In this document: positions 26,305 through 35,890 of the stretch, piece after piece
Layout: each line of letters opens with the position of its first letter
Position numbering within the stretch: the stretch's first letter is position 1
Assembly (NCBI GenBank): GCA_016705365.1
Contig: JADIYI010000002.1
Location: 434,001-498,000, forward strand
Direction: 5' to 3'
DNA length: 64,000 bases
DNA from: Gammaproteobacteria bacterium
GTDB taxonomy: Bacteria > Pseudomonadota > Gammaproteobacteria > Pseudomonadales > UBA5518
Program-made: the position numbers and the translations under genes
Notes under the pieces: model-generated
Database searches by the model: none
Told to the model about the DNA's origin: nothing
The model's input: only the letters and a program-made list of their open reading frames with translations

Positions 26305-27266
26305 GTGCTTGCTCCATATTTGCGGCGCAGGATTACCATGGCCTCGGCCAGGCGGTGTTCGCTGCGCTCGCGCAGCACGTCCGCAACCAGGCGCTTGCGC
26401 ACCTCGGGCTCCTCGCTGGAGGGCTCCCGCGCGGCAATGCTTTCCTCCACCCACACCAGGTGCGCACCGAAGCTCGAGGACAGCGGGCCGCACCAGGCGT
26501 GCACCGCGCAGTTGCCGAGGGCGGTGGCAAACGCATCGCCAAACTGCCCCGCCAATTGCGCGATGCTCAGCAACGGCAACTGGTGCCCGCCGAGGAACGG
26601 ATCGCCAAGCCCGACAGCCTGCGCCGGGGCGAGTGATTGTCCGGCAAGGCTCTCCAGCGCAACGGCGGCGTCCGCCGGCGCCCGCGCACCGCGCCGATCG
26701 CTGCTGAAATAGACCTGGGTGATACGCCAACGCGCGGGAATCAGCAACTCCTCGCGCCGCCGCTCGTACATCGCCGCGATCTCGGCATCGGTAGCCGGGC
26801 TGCGATCGGCGCCATCCTCGATCGACATTTCCATGATCTGCACCAGGCGCCGCCTGACGACCACGTCATTGCGATGCATCCCGAGCTTGAGCGCCTCGCG
26901 AAACAATGTCTCGTCATCGGCGTCCGCGCCAGCACCCAGGAAGCGCATGTTCAGCAATACCCGCTGCCGCACCACCGGGTCGAGCTCGTGCAGCGAACGC
27001 TGCAGCGCTTCGCGAAACAATATCTCGTCGTCGAGTTCACGACGCACAAGACTGCCAAGCTCCGCCTCGTCCGGCTCCTGGCCCATGCTGGCGCTCCAGC
27101 TGCTGCGCAGCAGATCGATCCTGGCCTGGTCGAGGCGCAGTGGCTCGAGCGGGGCCTGGCGCGCCGCGCCGGGATCCAGCAACACGAACAGCAACAAACC
27201 ACCGAGCAGGAAATGCAGCGGTTTGTAGCGCAGCATGCAGCCAAGGCGCGTGGCCGGCTCAGCCAT
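26301..27266 (-). CDS. Membrane-anchored parvulin-like (PpiC-type) protein
   Basis: 321 aa. One N-terminal transmembrane helix (about residues 16-32) is followed by a helical region rich in Arg/Glu with repeated ..LFREAL.. units (about 75-135), as in the chaperone part of SurA/PrsA-type proteins. A degenerate rotamase domain follows (VYFSSDRRG, LGDPFLGG, GPLSSSFGAHLVWVEE). The start overlaps the DUF3604 gene by 8 bases. It probably folds or matures the neighbouring exported proteins; enzymatic activity is uncertain. Confidence 0.82.
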   Translation of the reverse strand: MAEPATRLGCMLRYKPLHFLLGGLLLFVLLDPGAARQAPLEPLRLDQARIDLLRSSWSASMGQEPDEAELGSLVRRELDDEILFREALQRSLHELDPVVRQRVLLNMRFLGAGADADDETLFREALKLGMHRNDVVVRRRLVQIMEMSIEDGADRSPATDAEIAAMYERRREELLIPARWRITQVYFSSDRRGARAPADAAVALESLAGQSLAPAQAVGLGDPFLGGHQLPLLSIAQLAGQFGDAFATALGNCAVHAWCGPLSSSFGAHLVWVEESIAAREPSSEEPEVRKRLVADVLRERSEHRLAEAMVILRRKYGAST

Positions 27267-29193
27267 CGCTGGCCCCTTCGCCCGGCAATGGCGGCAATAC
27301 CCAGATCGGCGAACTCCAGGCCCGCTCCTGGTACGGCGCCTTTTGCCCAGTACCGCAGCAGCCCTCGAAACCTTTGCCGATGCTGGCCGGATCATCGCAG
27401 CGAACGCCGCTCGCGGCACACATGCGCTCGCTCCAGCGGCAACTCGGATTTTCCAGCACCCGCGCGTAGTACCAGCGCGAACTGCCGGCGACAGGGTCGT
27501 CATCGCGCCATACCGCACATAGGGAATCGGCACCGCCCGCGCTGCTCTCGCAGTTGCCGGCATCCGCGCCCACCGTGGCCCCCGGCGCCCGCGCCACCGC
27601 CACGACCCGCTCCGCGGAACTGCCGTCTGCTTCGATCCAGCCCTTGACGATCTGGATCTGCTGCAGCGGACGGCCTTCGACCGCATCGCGCAACGCCGCG
27701 ACCACGAACACCGGTGCCGTTGCCTGCCCCGCCAGCGCGTGCAGTTCACCGCCCATTGGCACACCGCCGGCATAGGCCGTGCGCACCATATCGGGATCGG
27801 AGCAGAGATTGTCCGGATAGTCCCAAGCACCGAAGAAGCGCAGTTGCGCACGGGTGCCACTGGTGGCGTAGGTTTCGCGCCGCTGCATCGCCGCGAACAG
27901 CGATTCGCGCGTGTTTTCCTCGGCATAGATCACCGCGAGGCCACCGGGCCCGAACTCCGGCGCATCAGGCAACCCGCGCGGCACGCCATCGCGCGCCGGC
28001 ACGCCGGCTCCGCCGTGCCCCATGAATGTGTCTTCGGACACTCCACCAGCGGCACCGATATGACTGTCGGTTCCGCCGATCACACCGAGCCGGTAAGGAT
28101 TGATGCCAAGCTGTTGCTCGAGACGCAGGCCATCACGCAGGATATCGCGCAGGAAACCGGTTTTGCGGGTCGGTGCATGACGGCGCCATTTCATGTTCTG
28201 GCCGCCGAAGGAATCGTACGGCAGGATCTCGAAATCGCAATACTCATCGGCCGCGACACGTCCCTCGCCGCCCGGCAGGCACTCCGACGCACCCTTGTGC
28301 TGCATGATTTCCAGCAGCGGTTCGGAACGCAGGCGCAGCCTTGCATCCTCCACGGTATATGGCGCACCATCGGTACGCAGGCCATTGAACATGTAGCCGG
28401 CACTCAGGTTGGCGTTGTGCGGAATTGCCAGCACCTCGCATCCCGGCAAGCTTTCGCGACACTCGCTGTCGAGCATTTCCCAAAGACGCTCCGCACTGCC
28501 GGTGTCGACAAAGCTGAGCGGCAATCGCGGCACCACCTCGCTGCGAAAGATCACGTTACGGTGCATATTGCCCACCTCCGGCCCCTGGGCGCCGGTCCAT
28601 TCATAGCCCACGAAACTGGTGAAACTGCAGTCTGCACTGCGATCATAAGCTGCTGCTGCCGCTTGCTGGATTTCCTGCCACGGACCAGACGCCGCCTCGC
28701 GGCAGACACTGCCATCCGCGCCGCAGTTGCCGAGCCGCCGCGCCTGGCTTGCGGTGTAATTGAACAGGTAATACGCAACTCGCGGCGCATGCCGGTAAAC
28801 CAGGCATTGCCAGCTGTCGTAGGTGGCCGATCCGGGTGTCTGGCACAGGCTGACCTCACCCAGCAACTCCGCGTGGTCGGTTACCGCGGCAAAGTCGAGC
28901 GGCCGCGCCAGACGCAACTCGCGCAGCGCCTTGCCCTGCTCGTCATAGGGCTGGACAGCAAGCGTCTCGCCACGCGCAAACCGGTAGGCATCGGCCGGGC
29001 GCGCCCGCGTGTCCTGGGTTGCGGCATCGAGTGACAAGGCGGTATGAACGTGGATATCACCGACATAGGCGTTGCGCAGCGGATTGTAATCGAGACAGCG
29101 CGGCGCGCTTTCCCCGGCCAGCACCGCCACGCAAAAGAGCACGAGTCCCGGAGTCGCCAGCAACGGGAAGCGCCGGCTGCAGCCCCGGCGCAT
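27259..29193 (-). CDS. DUF3604 exported protein, PHP-like metal-site pattern
   Basis: 644 aa with an N-terminal signal peptide (about residues 8-28). Metal-ligand-like motifs appear in the order expected for PHP phosphoesterases: VGDIHVHTALSLDA, VTDHAELLG, IPHNANLSAG and GGTDSHIGAA. About 15 cysteines are present, consistent with periplasmic disulfides. The DUF3604 function is unknown; a secreted hydrolase acting on a phosphorylated or sulfated substrate is a reasonable guess. The gene overlaps DUF1145 (TGATG) upstream and the PPIase downstream, forming a conserved DUF3604-PPIase-HupE set. Confidence 0.88.
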   Translation of the reverse strand: MRRGCSRRFPLLATPGLVLFCVAVLAGESAPRCLDYNPLRNAYVGDIHVHTALSLDAATQDTRARPADAYRFARGETLAVQPYDEQGKALRELRLARPLDFAAVTDHAELLGEVSLCQTPGSATYDSWQCLVYRHAPRVAYYLFNYTASQARRLGNCGADGSVCREAASGPWQEIQQAAAAAYDRSADCSFTSFVGYEWTGAQGPEVGNMHRNVIFRSEVVPRLPLSFVDTGSAERLWEMLDSECRESLPGCEVLAIPHNANLSAGYMFNGLRTDGAPYTVEDARLRLRSEPLLEIMQHKGASECLPGGEGRVAADEYCDFEILPYDSFGGQNMKWRRHAPTRKTGFLRDILRDGLRLEQQLGINPYRLGVIGGTDSHIGAAGGVSEDTFMGHGGAGVPARDGVPRGLPDAPEFGPGGLAVIYAEENTRESLFAAMQRRETYATSGTRAQLRFFGAWDYPDNLCSDPDMVRTAYAGGVPMGGELHALAGQATAPVFVVAALRDAVEGRPLQQIQIVKGWIEADGSSAERVVAVARAPGATVGADAGNCESSAGGADSLCAVWRDDDPVAGSSRWYYARVLENPSCRWSERMCAASGVRCDDPASIGKGFEGCCGTGQKAPYQERAWSSPIWVLPPLPGEGASDG

Positions 29194-29456
29194 CAACCCG
29201 CGCTCCCCTGTGCGGCGCGCTTCTTGTAGGGCATCCAGTGCATGAAGCCGAACAACAGCGTCAGCAGCATGCTGATCAGCAGCGGTCCCTCGTACAGCTT
29301 GATATAGCGCAATGCCACCGCTATCTCGACAGCGTGCGCGGCAAACAGCGCGAGCGTGCCGTATTGCAGAATCTGTTCCACGGTGGCAGGCATCTCGACA
29401 AACAACGATAGCAGCGCGGCGGCGTAGAACAGCAGGCAAATGATCTTGGCGGGCAT
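29193..29456 (-). CDS. DUF1145 family membrane protein
   Basis: 87 aa from the ATG at 29456, with CAGGAG six bases upstream. Two or three hydrophobic segments span nearly the whole length and it ends in a basic tail, matching small DUF1145 (YhhL-like) inner-membrane proteins of unknown function. It is the first gene of the DUF3604-PPIase-HupE operon and is divergent to rlmD. Confidence 0.8.
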   Translation of the reverse strand: MPAKIICLLFYAAALLSLFVEMPATVEQILQYGTLALFAAHAVEIAVALRYIKLYEGPLLISMLLTLLFGFMHWMPYKKRAAQGSAG

Positions 29457-29602
29457 GGTCGGCTCCTGGCGTGCTTGGTTTTCAGGGGCGCTATGGTGCT
29501 TAATTGACGGCAGGATTGGAAGTGACGCGCGCGTCACGTTGAGCGCCGTGCACTCACCACCCCCCGACAGACCATTCCGGAGGCAACGGCCGGGCCGCAA
29601 CA

Positions 29603-30910
29603 TTGAACAGCCAGACTCCGCAGCAGGGCACGGTCCTGGTCGAGCGACTTGCACATGATGGACGCGGCGTGGCCCGCGTTGCGGGCAAGACGCTGTTCAT
29701 TGATGGTGCGCTCCCCGGCGAGGAAGTGCGCTACCGGATCAGCAAGCGCCGCGCCCGTTATGACGAGGCTCTGACACTGGAGATCCTCCACCCCTCGCCG
29801 CAACGGGTCGCGCCGCCCTGCCCCCACTACGGTCGCTGCGGCGGCTGCAATCTGCAGCATCTTGCGCCGGTGGCCCAACTCGAGGTCAGGCAGCAACATC
29901 TTGGCGACGCCCTCGAGCGAATCGCGGGGCTGCGCCCACGGCGCTGGCTCGACCCGGTAGCGAGCGAGCCCTGGGAGTACCGGGCGAGAGCCCGCCTGGC
30001 CATCGAATGTGGCGAGCGCGGCTCCGCGCCCACGCTCGGCTTGCGCCGCGAGGGGTCCAGGCGTGTAGAGGCGTTGCATTCCTGTCCGGTTCTGGTGGCA
30101 GCGGCAAGCGCGTTGCTCGCGCCGCTGGCACAGCTGCTCGGCGAACTCGAACAGCCCGGCTGGCTGCAGGAAGCATGGCTTGCGAGCGGCGAACCCGGCC
30201 TGGCACTCGCCCTTGGCTGCACCCGCGCCACAGCGCATCCCAACGACCTGCAACGTCTGCACGCATTCTGCGCGGCCCACTCGGTGCAGTTGCAGATCGG
30301 CATCGTGAACGATGGCCGGATCCGCTGGCCAGAACGGCTCGAAGCACTCGGCTACCACACCGGCTGCGCGGACATCCGGTTGCAATTCCAGCCCTGGCAA
30401 TTTACCCAGGCCAACCGCACCGTGAACCGTGCGCTGATCGCTCTGGTCGGCGACCTGCTGCAACCGCAACCGGCGGATCTCCTGCTCGACCTGTTTTGCG
30501 GAATCGGAAACTTTGCCCTGCCGCTGGCCGGACGGGTGGCGCAGGTAACCGGTATCGAAGGCGATGCCGCATCGATCGAGTGCGCGCGCCACAACGCGCA
30601 ACTCAATGGCATCGCCAATGCCGAGTTTCTGCGTGCCGATCTCGCACATGACCCCGGTGCCAGCGCCTGGGCCCGCCGGCGCTACCAGCTGATCGTGCTC
30701 GACCCTCCCCGCGCCGGTGCCGCGGCACTGGTTCCGACCCTGCTGAGACTGCGTCCGCGACGCCTTTGCTATATCTCCTGCGATGCCGCGACACTGGCCC
30801 GCGACGCCCGCAACCTGTGCGCGGACAGCAAGCTCGAACTGCTTGCCGCCGGCGTACTCGACATGTTCCCCCAGACCAGCCATTTCGAGTCCATCGCGCT
30901 GTTCGGTTGA
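29603..30910 (+). CDS. rlmD: 23S rRNA (uracil(1939)-C5)-methyltransferase
   Basis: 435 aa with a TTG start. An N-terminal TRAM domain (GRGVARVAGKTLFIDGALPGE) is followed by the iron-sulfur cluster motif CPHYGRCGGC with a fourth Cys near residue 160, then the SAM-binding LLLDLFCGIGNFALPL, LDPPRAGA and the catalytic Cys in CYISCDAATLARD. RlmD methylates U1939 of 23S rRNA. The TTG start is about 20 bases after a GGAGG, and no ATG or GTG lies nearby in frame. Confidence 0.95.
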   Translation: MNSQTPQQGTVLVERLAHDGRGVARVAGKTLFIDGALPGEEVRYRISKRRARYDEALTLEILHPSPQRVAPPCPHYGRCGGCNLQHLAPVAQLEVRQQHLGDALERIAGLRPRRWLDPVASEPWEYRARARLAIECGERGSAPTLGLRREGSRRVEALHSCPVLVAAASALLAPLAQLLGELEQPGWLQEAWLASGEPGLALALGCTRATAHPNDLQRLHAFCAAHSVQLQIGIVNDGRIRWPERLEALGYHTGCADIRLQFQPWQFTQANRTVNRALIALVGDLLQPQPADLLLDLFCGIGNFALPLAGRVAQVTGIEGDAASIECARHNAQLNGIANAEFLRADLAHDPGASAWARRRYQLIVLDPPRAGAAALVPTLLRLRPRRLCYISCDAATLARDARNLCADSKLELLAAGVLDMFPQTSHFESIALFG

Positions 30911-30973
30911 TCCCCCGAGGCGATACGCGTATTCGTGTGCTAACCTCCTTGGAACACGGAAGGCCACGCCGTA

Positions 30974-32272
30974 ATGCCAATACCGATCTCCCTACACGCA
31001 CTGACCGCGCTTCCGGATCGCAGTGCCTGCATGGTCGAGGCAGGCCGGCTCGTTGCCGAGGCGCGCCAGCGCGCGACCACGCTCGCGGTCCTGTGGCTCG
31101 ATCTCGACCGTTTCCAGTCGATCAACCGCGCGTTCGGACATGCCGGTGGCGACCAGGTCATCGACCAGGTGGCGCGGCGCATCGAGGCGCACCGCAACCC
31201 CGCCACCGTGTTGTGTCATGTCGGCGCCGACGAGTTCGTGCTGCTGACGCCCGGCACCACGCGCGACCAGGCGGCACGCATCGCCGCGGAATTGATGGCG
31301 GTGGTGCAACTGCCGCTCGAACTCGGTGCGGTACAGCTGCACCCGGCACTGACGATTGGCATTGCGATTCTCGAACGTGACGAGGGAGCTGCGGAACTGC
31401 TGCACCGCGCCGATCGCGCCAAGCACGACGCCAAGGAACAGGGCGGTAACTGCTGGGTATTCTCCGGCGAGGAGCGCGTGCTCGGGCGCCACGGCACTCC
31501 CCTCGAGCGCGAGGACCTGCAGATCGAGAACGATCTGCACGATGCGCTCGACACCGGCGGTCTCTCGCTTCACTACCAGCCGATCATCAACCGCGACGGC
31601 AGCGTGGAGGGTGCCGAGGCGCTGATGCGCTGCACGGTGAATGGCCGCACCACGCGGCCCGATGAATTGATTCGCGTCGCCGAGAAAACCGGGTTGATCG
31701 CCCGTCTCGGCGAATGGTCGCTGGTCACCGCCGCCGAGTTCGCCCGCGATCTCTGTGCCACGGGCATGCGCACCAAGATCGCCGTGAATGTCTCCGCGAC
31801 GCAACTGCACGCGGCGGGGTTCTCCGAGAGTCTTGCCGGTGCCCTGCTGCTCACCAATCTCGATCCCGCGCTGCTGGAACTCGAGGTAACCGAGTCGCTG
31901 GTGCTGCGGCTCTCGGCGGAGGTGCAATCCAATATCGACACCTGTACCAGGCTCGGCAACCCGCTCGCGATCGACGACTTCGGCACCGGCGAAAGTTGCC
32001 TGGCCAAGCTCAAGGATCTGCCCGCAACCAAGCTGAAGCTCGATCGCGCGTTCTCCAGCGTGCTGCCCGCCGATCGACGCGCGTTTGCGGTGGTGCGCGC
32101 GATGAGCCAGCTGGGCCGCGAACTCGGCATGACCGTGGTGGCGGAAGGTGTGGAAACGCCGGAACAACTCGAGTCCCTGTGGCAAGCGGAGGTGGACGCG
32201 GTACAGGGCTATTATTTTGCGCGACCGATGCCTTCGGACGCGTTCGTGCAATGGCTGAAGGGCAGAAGCTGA
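30974..32272 (+). CDS. GGDEF-EAL protein with degenerate cyclase motif
   Basis: 432 aa, soluble, without a sensory domain. The GGDEF domain (about residues 12-165) carries GADEF at 84-88 in place of GGDEF, so diguanylate cyclase activity is doubtful. The EAL domain (about 178-428) is intact: EALMR at 215-219, NVSATQL, ELEVTES, DDFGTGES, LKLDR, VAEGVET and VQGYYFARPM. It should therefore hydrolyse c-di-GMP to pGpG, possibly with GTP binding by the GGDEF part as a control. It overlaps the HDOD gene (TGATG) and precedes motAB, which suggests a motility switch. Confidence 0.92.
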   Translation: MPIPISLHALTALPDRSACMVEAGRLVAEARQRATTLAVLWLDLDRFQSINRAFGHAGGDQVIDQVARRIEAHRNPATVLCHVGADEFVLLTPGTTRDQAARIAAELMAVVQLPLELGAVQLHPALTIGIAILERDEGAAELLHRADRAKHDAKEQGGNCWVFSGEERVLGRHGTPLEREDLQIENDLHDALDTGGLSLHYQPIINRDGSVEGAEALMRCTVNGRTTRPDELIRVAEKTGLIARLGEWSLVTAAEFARDLCATGMRTKIAVNVSATQLHAAGFSESLAGALLLTNLDPALLELEVTESLVLRLSAEVQSNIDTCTRLGNPLAIDDFGTGESCLAKLKDLPATKLKLDRAFSSVLPADRRAFAVVRAMSQLGRELGMTVVAEGVETPEQLESLWQAEVDAVQGYYFARPMPSDAFVQWLKGRS

Positions 32273-33150
32273 TGAAAGAAGCAACGAGTACCGCGAAACA
32301 GGACATCGGGAACATGCTCGAGGAGGCCGTGCGTGATATCGGCATTCCGCCACGCCCGGCGGTTCTGGAGCGCATCAATACCGAGATGCGGCGCCCGGAG
32401 CCCGATTCGGGGCGGCTCGCCGGCATCATCAGTGCCGATGTCAGCCTGTCGGCGGGCCTGATGAAAATTGCCAACTCGCCGTTTTTCGGATTGCGCGGGC
32501 GTGCGCGCACGGTCCAGCAGGCCCTGCTCGCGCTCGGATTGGACACCGCGAGTCGCGCGGCGACGGGCCTGGTGCTGCGCAGCACCTTTCCGCAGATTGC
32601 CTCGCTGGAGCGCTTCTGGGACGCCTCGGCGCGCATCGCGCAGATATCCGGCTGGATGTGCAGCCGTATCGGGCTCGAGGACTCCGTGACTCCGGGCGAT
32701 GCCTACACCTTCGGGCTGTTCCGCGACTGCGGCATCGCGCTGATGATGCGCCGCTTTCGCGACTACGGCGATACGCTGCGTCTGGCCAATGACAACAACG
32801 AACGCTGCTTCACCGCAATCGAACTCGAGCACCACCCCTCCAATCATGCGGTGGTCGGTTGCCTGCTGGCACGCACCTGGTGGCTGCCTGAACAGAGTTG
32901 CCTCGCCATCCGCCACCACCACGATATCCCCGCGATCGCGGCCGGTGCGGTTGCCCTCCCGCGGGAGAGCGCGGTCCTGATTGCCATCGCCCAGTTCGCC
33001 GAGCGCGCGCTGCAACTGGAATCGGGTCTCAGCCATACCTGCGAGTGGGAAAAAATGGGGCCGTTGTGTCTCGAACTGCTCGGAATCAACACGGTACGCG
33101 AAGCCGAAATCATCGCCGAGGCAGCCAGGCTGGCCGCCGAGATACCCTGA
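32272..33150 (+). CDS. HDOD domain signalling protein
   Basis: 292 aa starting at an ATG that overlaps the EAL-gene stop; an in-frame ATG 21 bases upstream is possible. It is a single HDOD domain: IPPRPAVLERINTEM, ISADVSLSAGLMKIANSPFFGL and the helical bundle with AYTFGLFRDCGIALMMRRF are typical. HDOD domains lack the catalytic HD pair and act as signalling or scaffolding modules, often with c-di-GMP proteins. Its function here is inferred from coupling to the EAL protein and from the motAB genes downstream. Confidence 0.88.
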   Translation: MKEATSTAKQDIGNMLEEAVRDIGIPPRPAVLERINTEMRRPEPDSGRLAGIISADVSLSAGLMKIANSPFFGLRGRARTVQQALLALGLDTASRAATGLVLRSTFPQIASLERFWDASARIAQISGWMCSRIGLEDSVTPGDAYTFGLFRDCGIALMMRRFRDYGDTLRLANDNNERCFTAIELEHHPSNHAVVGCLLARTWWLPEQSCLAIRHHHDIPAIAAGAVALPRESAVLIAIAQFAERALQLESGLSHTCEWEKMGPLCLELLGINTVREAEIIAEAARLAAEIP

Positions 33151-33195
33151 GCCGGCACTCGCGCAACCCTCGTCGTCAATGGAAACCCCCGCTCG

Positions 33196-34053
33196 ATGAA
33201 TGTGCTTATTGGCCTGATTGTGGTGCTGGCTTCATGCGTCGTCGGATTCCTCGCCTCCGGCGGCGAACTGCTGGCGCTGTTCCAGCCCTACGAACTGCTG
33301 ATCATCGGCGGCGCGGCCTTTGGTGCCATGGTCATGTCCAATCCGCTCAGCGTCACCCTGGGCGTGGTGAAATCGACCGGCACCCTGCTCAGGGCCTCGC
33401 CGTACAAAAAGGGGCTCTACCTCGAATTGCTGGCGCTGCTGTTCGAGATCTTCAACAAGATCCGCCGCGAAGGACTGCTCGGCATCGAGAAGGATATCGA
33501 TGCACCCGATGAAAGCCCGATTTTCAGCAAATACGGCAGCGTGGCCAAGATCCACGGCTCGATGGACTTCATCATCGACTACCTGCGGGTCATGACGCTC
33601 GGCGGCGTGGCGAGCCACGATCTCGACGCGTTGTTCGAAGCCGAGCTCGAAACCCACCACGCCGAGTCGCACCTGGTTTCGGGCGCCATGGGCAAGGTGG
33701 CCGAGGCACTGCCCGGCTTTGGTATCGTGGCCGCGGTGATGGGGATCGTGATCACGATGGGTCATATCGGCGGTCCGCCCGAGGAGCTCGGACACCATGT
33801 CGGTGCGGCGCTGGTCGGCACCTTCCTCGGTATCCTGCTGTCCTATGGCGTGGTCGGCCCGATGGGCGTTTACCTCGAGCACCTCTCGCGCGAGGAGGCC
33901 AAGTTCTTCGAGTGCATCAAGGTCTCGATGATGGCGAGTTTCAACGGGGCGCCGCCGCAACTCTCGGTGGAATTCGGCCGCAAGATCCTGTTCCATGAAG
34001 TGCGCCCGGGCTGGACCGAGCTCGAGGAGCGCGTGAAGCAGAAACCCGCATGA
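33196..34053 (+). CDS. motA: Flagellar motor stator protein MotA
   Basis: 285 aa, MotA/TolQ/ExbB family. It has four transmembrane segments (about residues 2-22, 33-52, 170-192, 202-222) with a large cytoplasmic loop. The conserved prolines lie in EALPGFGIVAAVMG and VVGPMGVYLEHL. With MotB it forms the proton-driven stator. The ATG follows the HDOD gene by 45 bases. No other flagellar genes are in the window, as is usual for unlinked motAB. Confidence 0.93.
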   Translation: MNVLIGLIVVLASCVVGFLASGGELLALFQPYELLIIGGAAFGAMVMSNPLSVTLGVVKSTGTLLRASPYKKGLYLELLALLFEIFNKIRREGLLGIEKDIDAPDESPIFSKYGSVAKIHGSMDFIIDYLRVMTLGGVASHDLDALFEAELETHHAESHLVSGAMGKVAEALPGFGIVAAVMGIVITMGHIGGPPEELGHHVGAALVGTFLGILLSYGVVGPMGVYLEHLSREEAKFFECIKVSMMASFNGAPPQLSVEFGRKILFHEVRPGWTELEERVKQKPA

Positions 34054-35021
34054 GCGCACCGGGCGACGGCGCCACCCAGCCGATCATCATCAAGCGCAAG
34101 AAGGTGGTCGCGCATGGCCACCACGGCGGGGCGTGGAAGGTTGCCTTCGCGGACTTCGTGACCGCTATGATGGCTTTCTTTCTGCTGCTGTGGCTGCTCG
34201 CGAGCACCACCCCGGAGGAGCGCAATGCCATCCAGGGCTATTTCCAGGATCCCAGCGGTTCGCTGGCCGGCCAGGGCGGCGGGCTCGACGCCCCCGGCGC
34301 GAACCTGATCGGACCGGGTGGCGCGGACAGCGGTGTCATCGACATGAACAATCCGCTGACGCAACCCGAACGCAGCCAGGAACCGCCGTCCGATTCGCCC
34401 AACCTCAGCCAGGCCAGCGATGCCGAACTCGCGCGCGAGCAGGCCGAGCGCGAGCAGCGTTCACTCGACAAGCTTGAACACGAGCTCAGCGCGGAACTCG
34501 AGAAGGACGATTCCGCGTTCATGAAGCTGCGCGACCAGATCCTCATCGACCGCACCGCGCTCGGCTTGCGGATCCAGATCGTGGACAAGGAAAACCGTCC
34601 GATGTTCGATCGCGGCCAGGCGGAATTGCAGGTCTATGCGGAAGAAGTGTTGCGGGCGCTCGCGCCGCGTCTGGACGTGGTGCCGAACAAGCTGAGCATC
34701 AACGGTCATACCGATTCCGTCGCCTACGGACCGGGTGCGGACTACACCAACTGGGAACTCTCCGCCGACCGCGCCAACAGTGCACGGCGGGCGCTGCTCG
34801 ATGGCGGCTACCCCGACGCCAAGGTGCTCACGGTGCAGGGCATGGGTGCCTCGATCCCGCGCCTGGTCGACGATCCGCAGGATGCCGGCAACCGGCGCAT
34901 CGTGATCCTGGTACTGAAAAAGGAAATCGAGGAAGCCCTGCGCGGCAACAGCATCGAGACCACCTCGCCACAGGCAATCATCGACAGTCCCGCCACCGAC
35001 CCCTTTGCCGCCGGGCCCTGA
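34050..35021 (+). CDS. motB: Flagellar motor stator protein MotB
   Basis: 323 aa, coupled to motA by ATGA. A basic N-terminus is followed by one transmembrane helix with the proton-carrying Asp35 in AFADFVTAMMAFFLL, a long linker rich in Gly/Pro/Glu (about 60-165), and a C-terminal OmpA-like peptidoglycan-binding domain (INGHTDSVAYGPGADYTNWELSADRA in outline). It anchors the MotA ring to peptidoglycan. Confidence 0.94.
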   Translation: MSAPGDGATQPIIIKRKKVVAHGHHGGAWKVAFADFVTAMMAFFLLLWLLASTTPEERNAIQGYFQDPSGSLAGQGGGLDAPGANLIGPGGADSGVIDMNNPLTQPERSQEPPSDSPNLSQASDAELAREQAEREQRSLDKLEHELSAELEKDDSAFMKLRDQILIDRTALGLRIQIVDKENRPMFDRGQAELQVYAEEVLRALAPRLDVVPNKLSINGHTDSVAYGPGADYTNWELSADRANSARRALLDGGYPDAKVLTVQGMGASIPRLVDDPQDAGNRRIVILVLKKEIEEALRGNSIETTSPQAIIDSPATDPFAAGP

Positions 35022-35030
35022 ATCGCGGAA

Positions 35031-35759
35031 TCAGGCGCGACTCCCGAGGTTGCGACGCAGGCGAATATTGAGTACCTCCACACCGAGTGAAAAAGCCATC
35101 GCCACGTAGAGATAGGGTTTCGGAATGCCGTAGTCGAAGCCCTCGGCGATCAACGCGGTTCCGATCATCACCAGGAAAGCCAGCGCCAGCACCTTGACGG
35201 TCGGATGATTCTCGATGAACTCCCCCAGCGGCCTGGCCGCGAACATCATGACCAAGACCGCGGCGATCACCGCGAGCACCATCACCGGGATATCGCGGGC
35301 CATGCCGACGGCGGTGATCACCGAGTCGAGCGAAAACACGATATCGATGATCGCGATCTGCACCAGGGTGCCAATATAGGCAGCGTGCTTGAGCACCAGT
35401 TGCGCATCGTCGGCCGCCCCTTCGACCGCGGAATGGATTTCCGAGGTGGCCTTGAACAGCAGGAACAACCCCCCGAGCACCAGCACGATATCGCGCCCCG
35501 ATATCCCCTCCTCGGTCAACGGGATCACGAACAATGGCTTGGTAAGCCGCGACACCCAGGCAATCGAGAGCAGCAACGCGATGCGCGTCAGCATCGCCAG
35601 CGCCAGGCCGAGGATGCGCGCCGAGTCGCGCTGCTCGGGCGGGAGTCGTCCCACCAGGATAGACAGAAACACGATGTTGTCGATACCCAGCACGATTTCG
35701 AGTGCTGTCAGCGTGCCAAGGGCGACCCACGCTTCCGGGCTGCTCATCCACTCGAACAT
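35031..35759 (-). CDS. TerC family membrane protein
   Basis: 242 aa with about seven transmembrane helices. The family motifs with conserved acidic residues are LEIVLGIDNIVFLSI near the N-terminus and IAIIDIVFSLDSVITAVGM near the middle. TerC proteins are predicted metal (Mn2+ or Ca2+) transporters, and the family was named from a tellurite-resistance locus. Tellurite resistance should not be inferred from this gene alone. It is convergent with motB with only nine bases between the stop codons. Confidence 0.9.
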   Translation of the reverse strand: MFEWMSSPEAWVALGTLTALEIVLGIDNIVFLSILVGRLPPEQRDSARILGLALAMLTRIALLLSIAWVSRLTKPLFVIPLTEEGISGRDIVLVLGGLFLLFKATSEIHSAVEGAADDAQLVLKHAAYIGTLVQIAIIDIVFSLDSVITAVGMARDIPVMVLAVIAAVLVMMFAARPLGEFIENHPTVKVLALAFLVMIGTALIAEGFDYGIPKPYLYVAMAFSLGVEVLNIRLRRNLGSRA

Positions 35760-35890
35760 GTGCCGACATTTCCTCCATCACGACGCCGGAGGGCAGACTA
35801 ATCGCAGTCGTGCCGACGGGCAATAGCCGGGCTCGCAGTGCCGCAAGGACGCGATTACACTGCCGGCTGTCAAACCAGCGGCGGGAGATC

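Noticed and set aside
35031..35759. Tellurite resistance gene
   Set aside because: TerC-family membership alone does not indicate tellurite resistance and no other ter genes are present.
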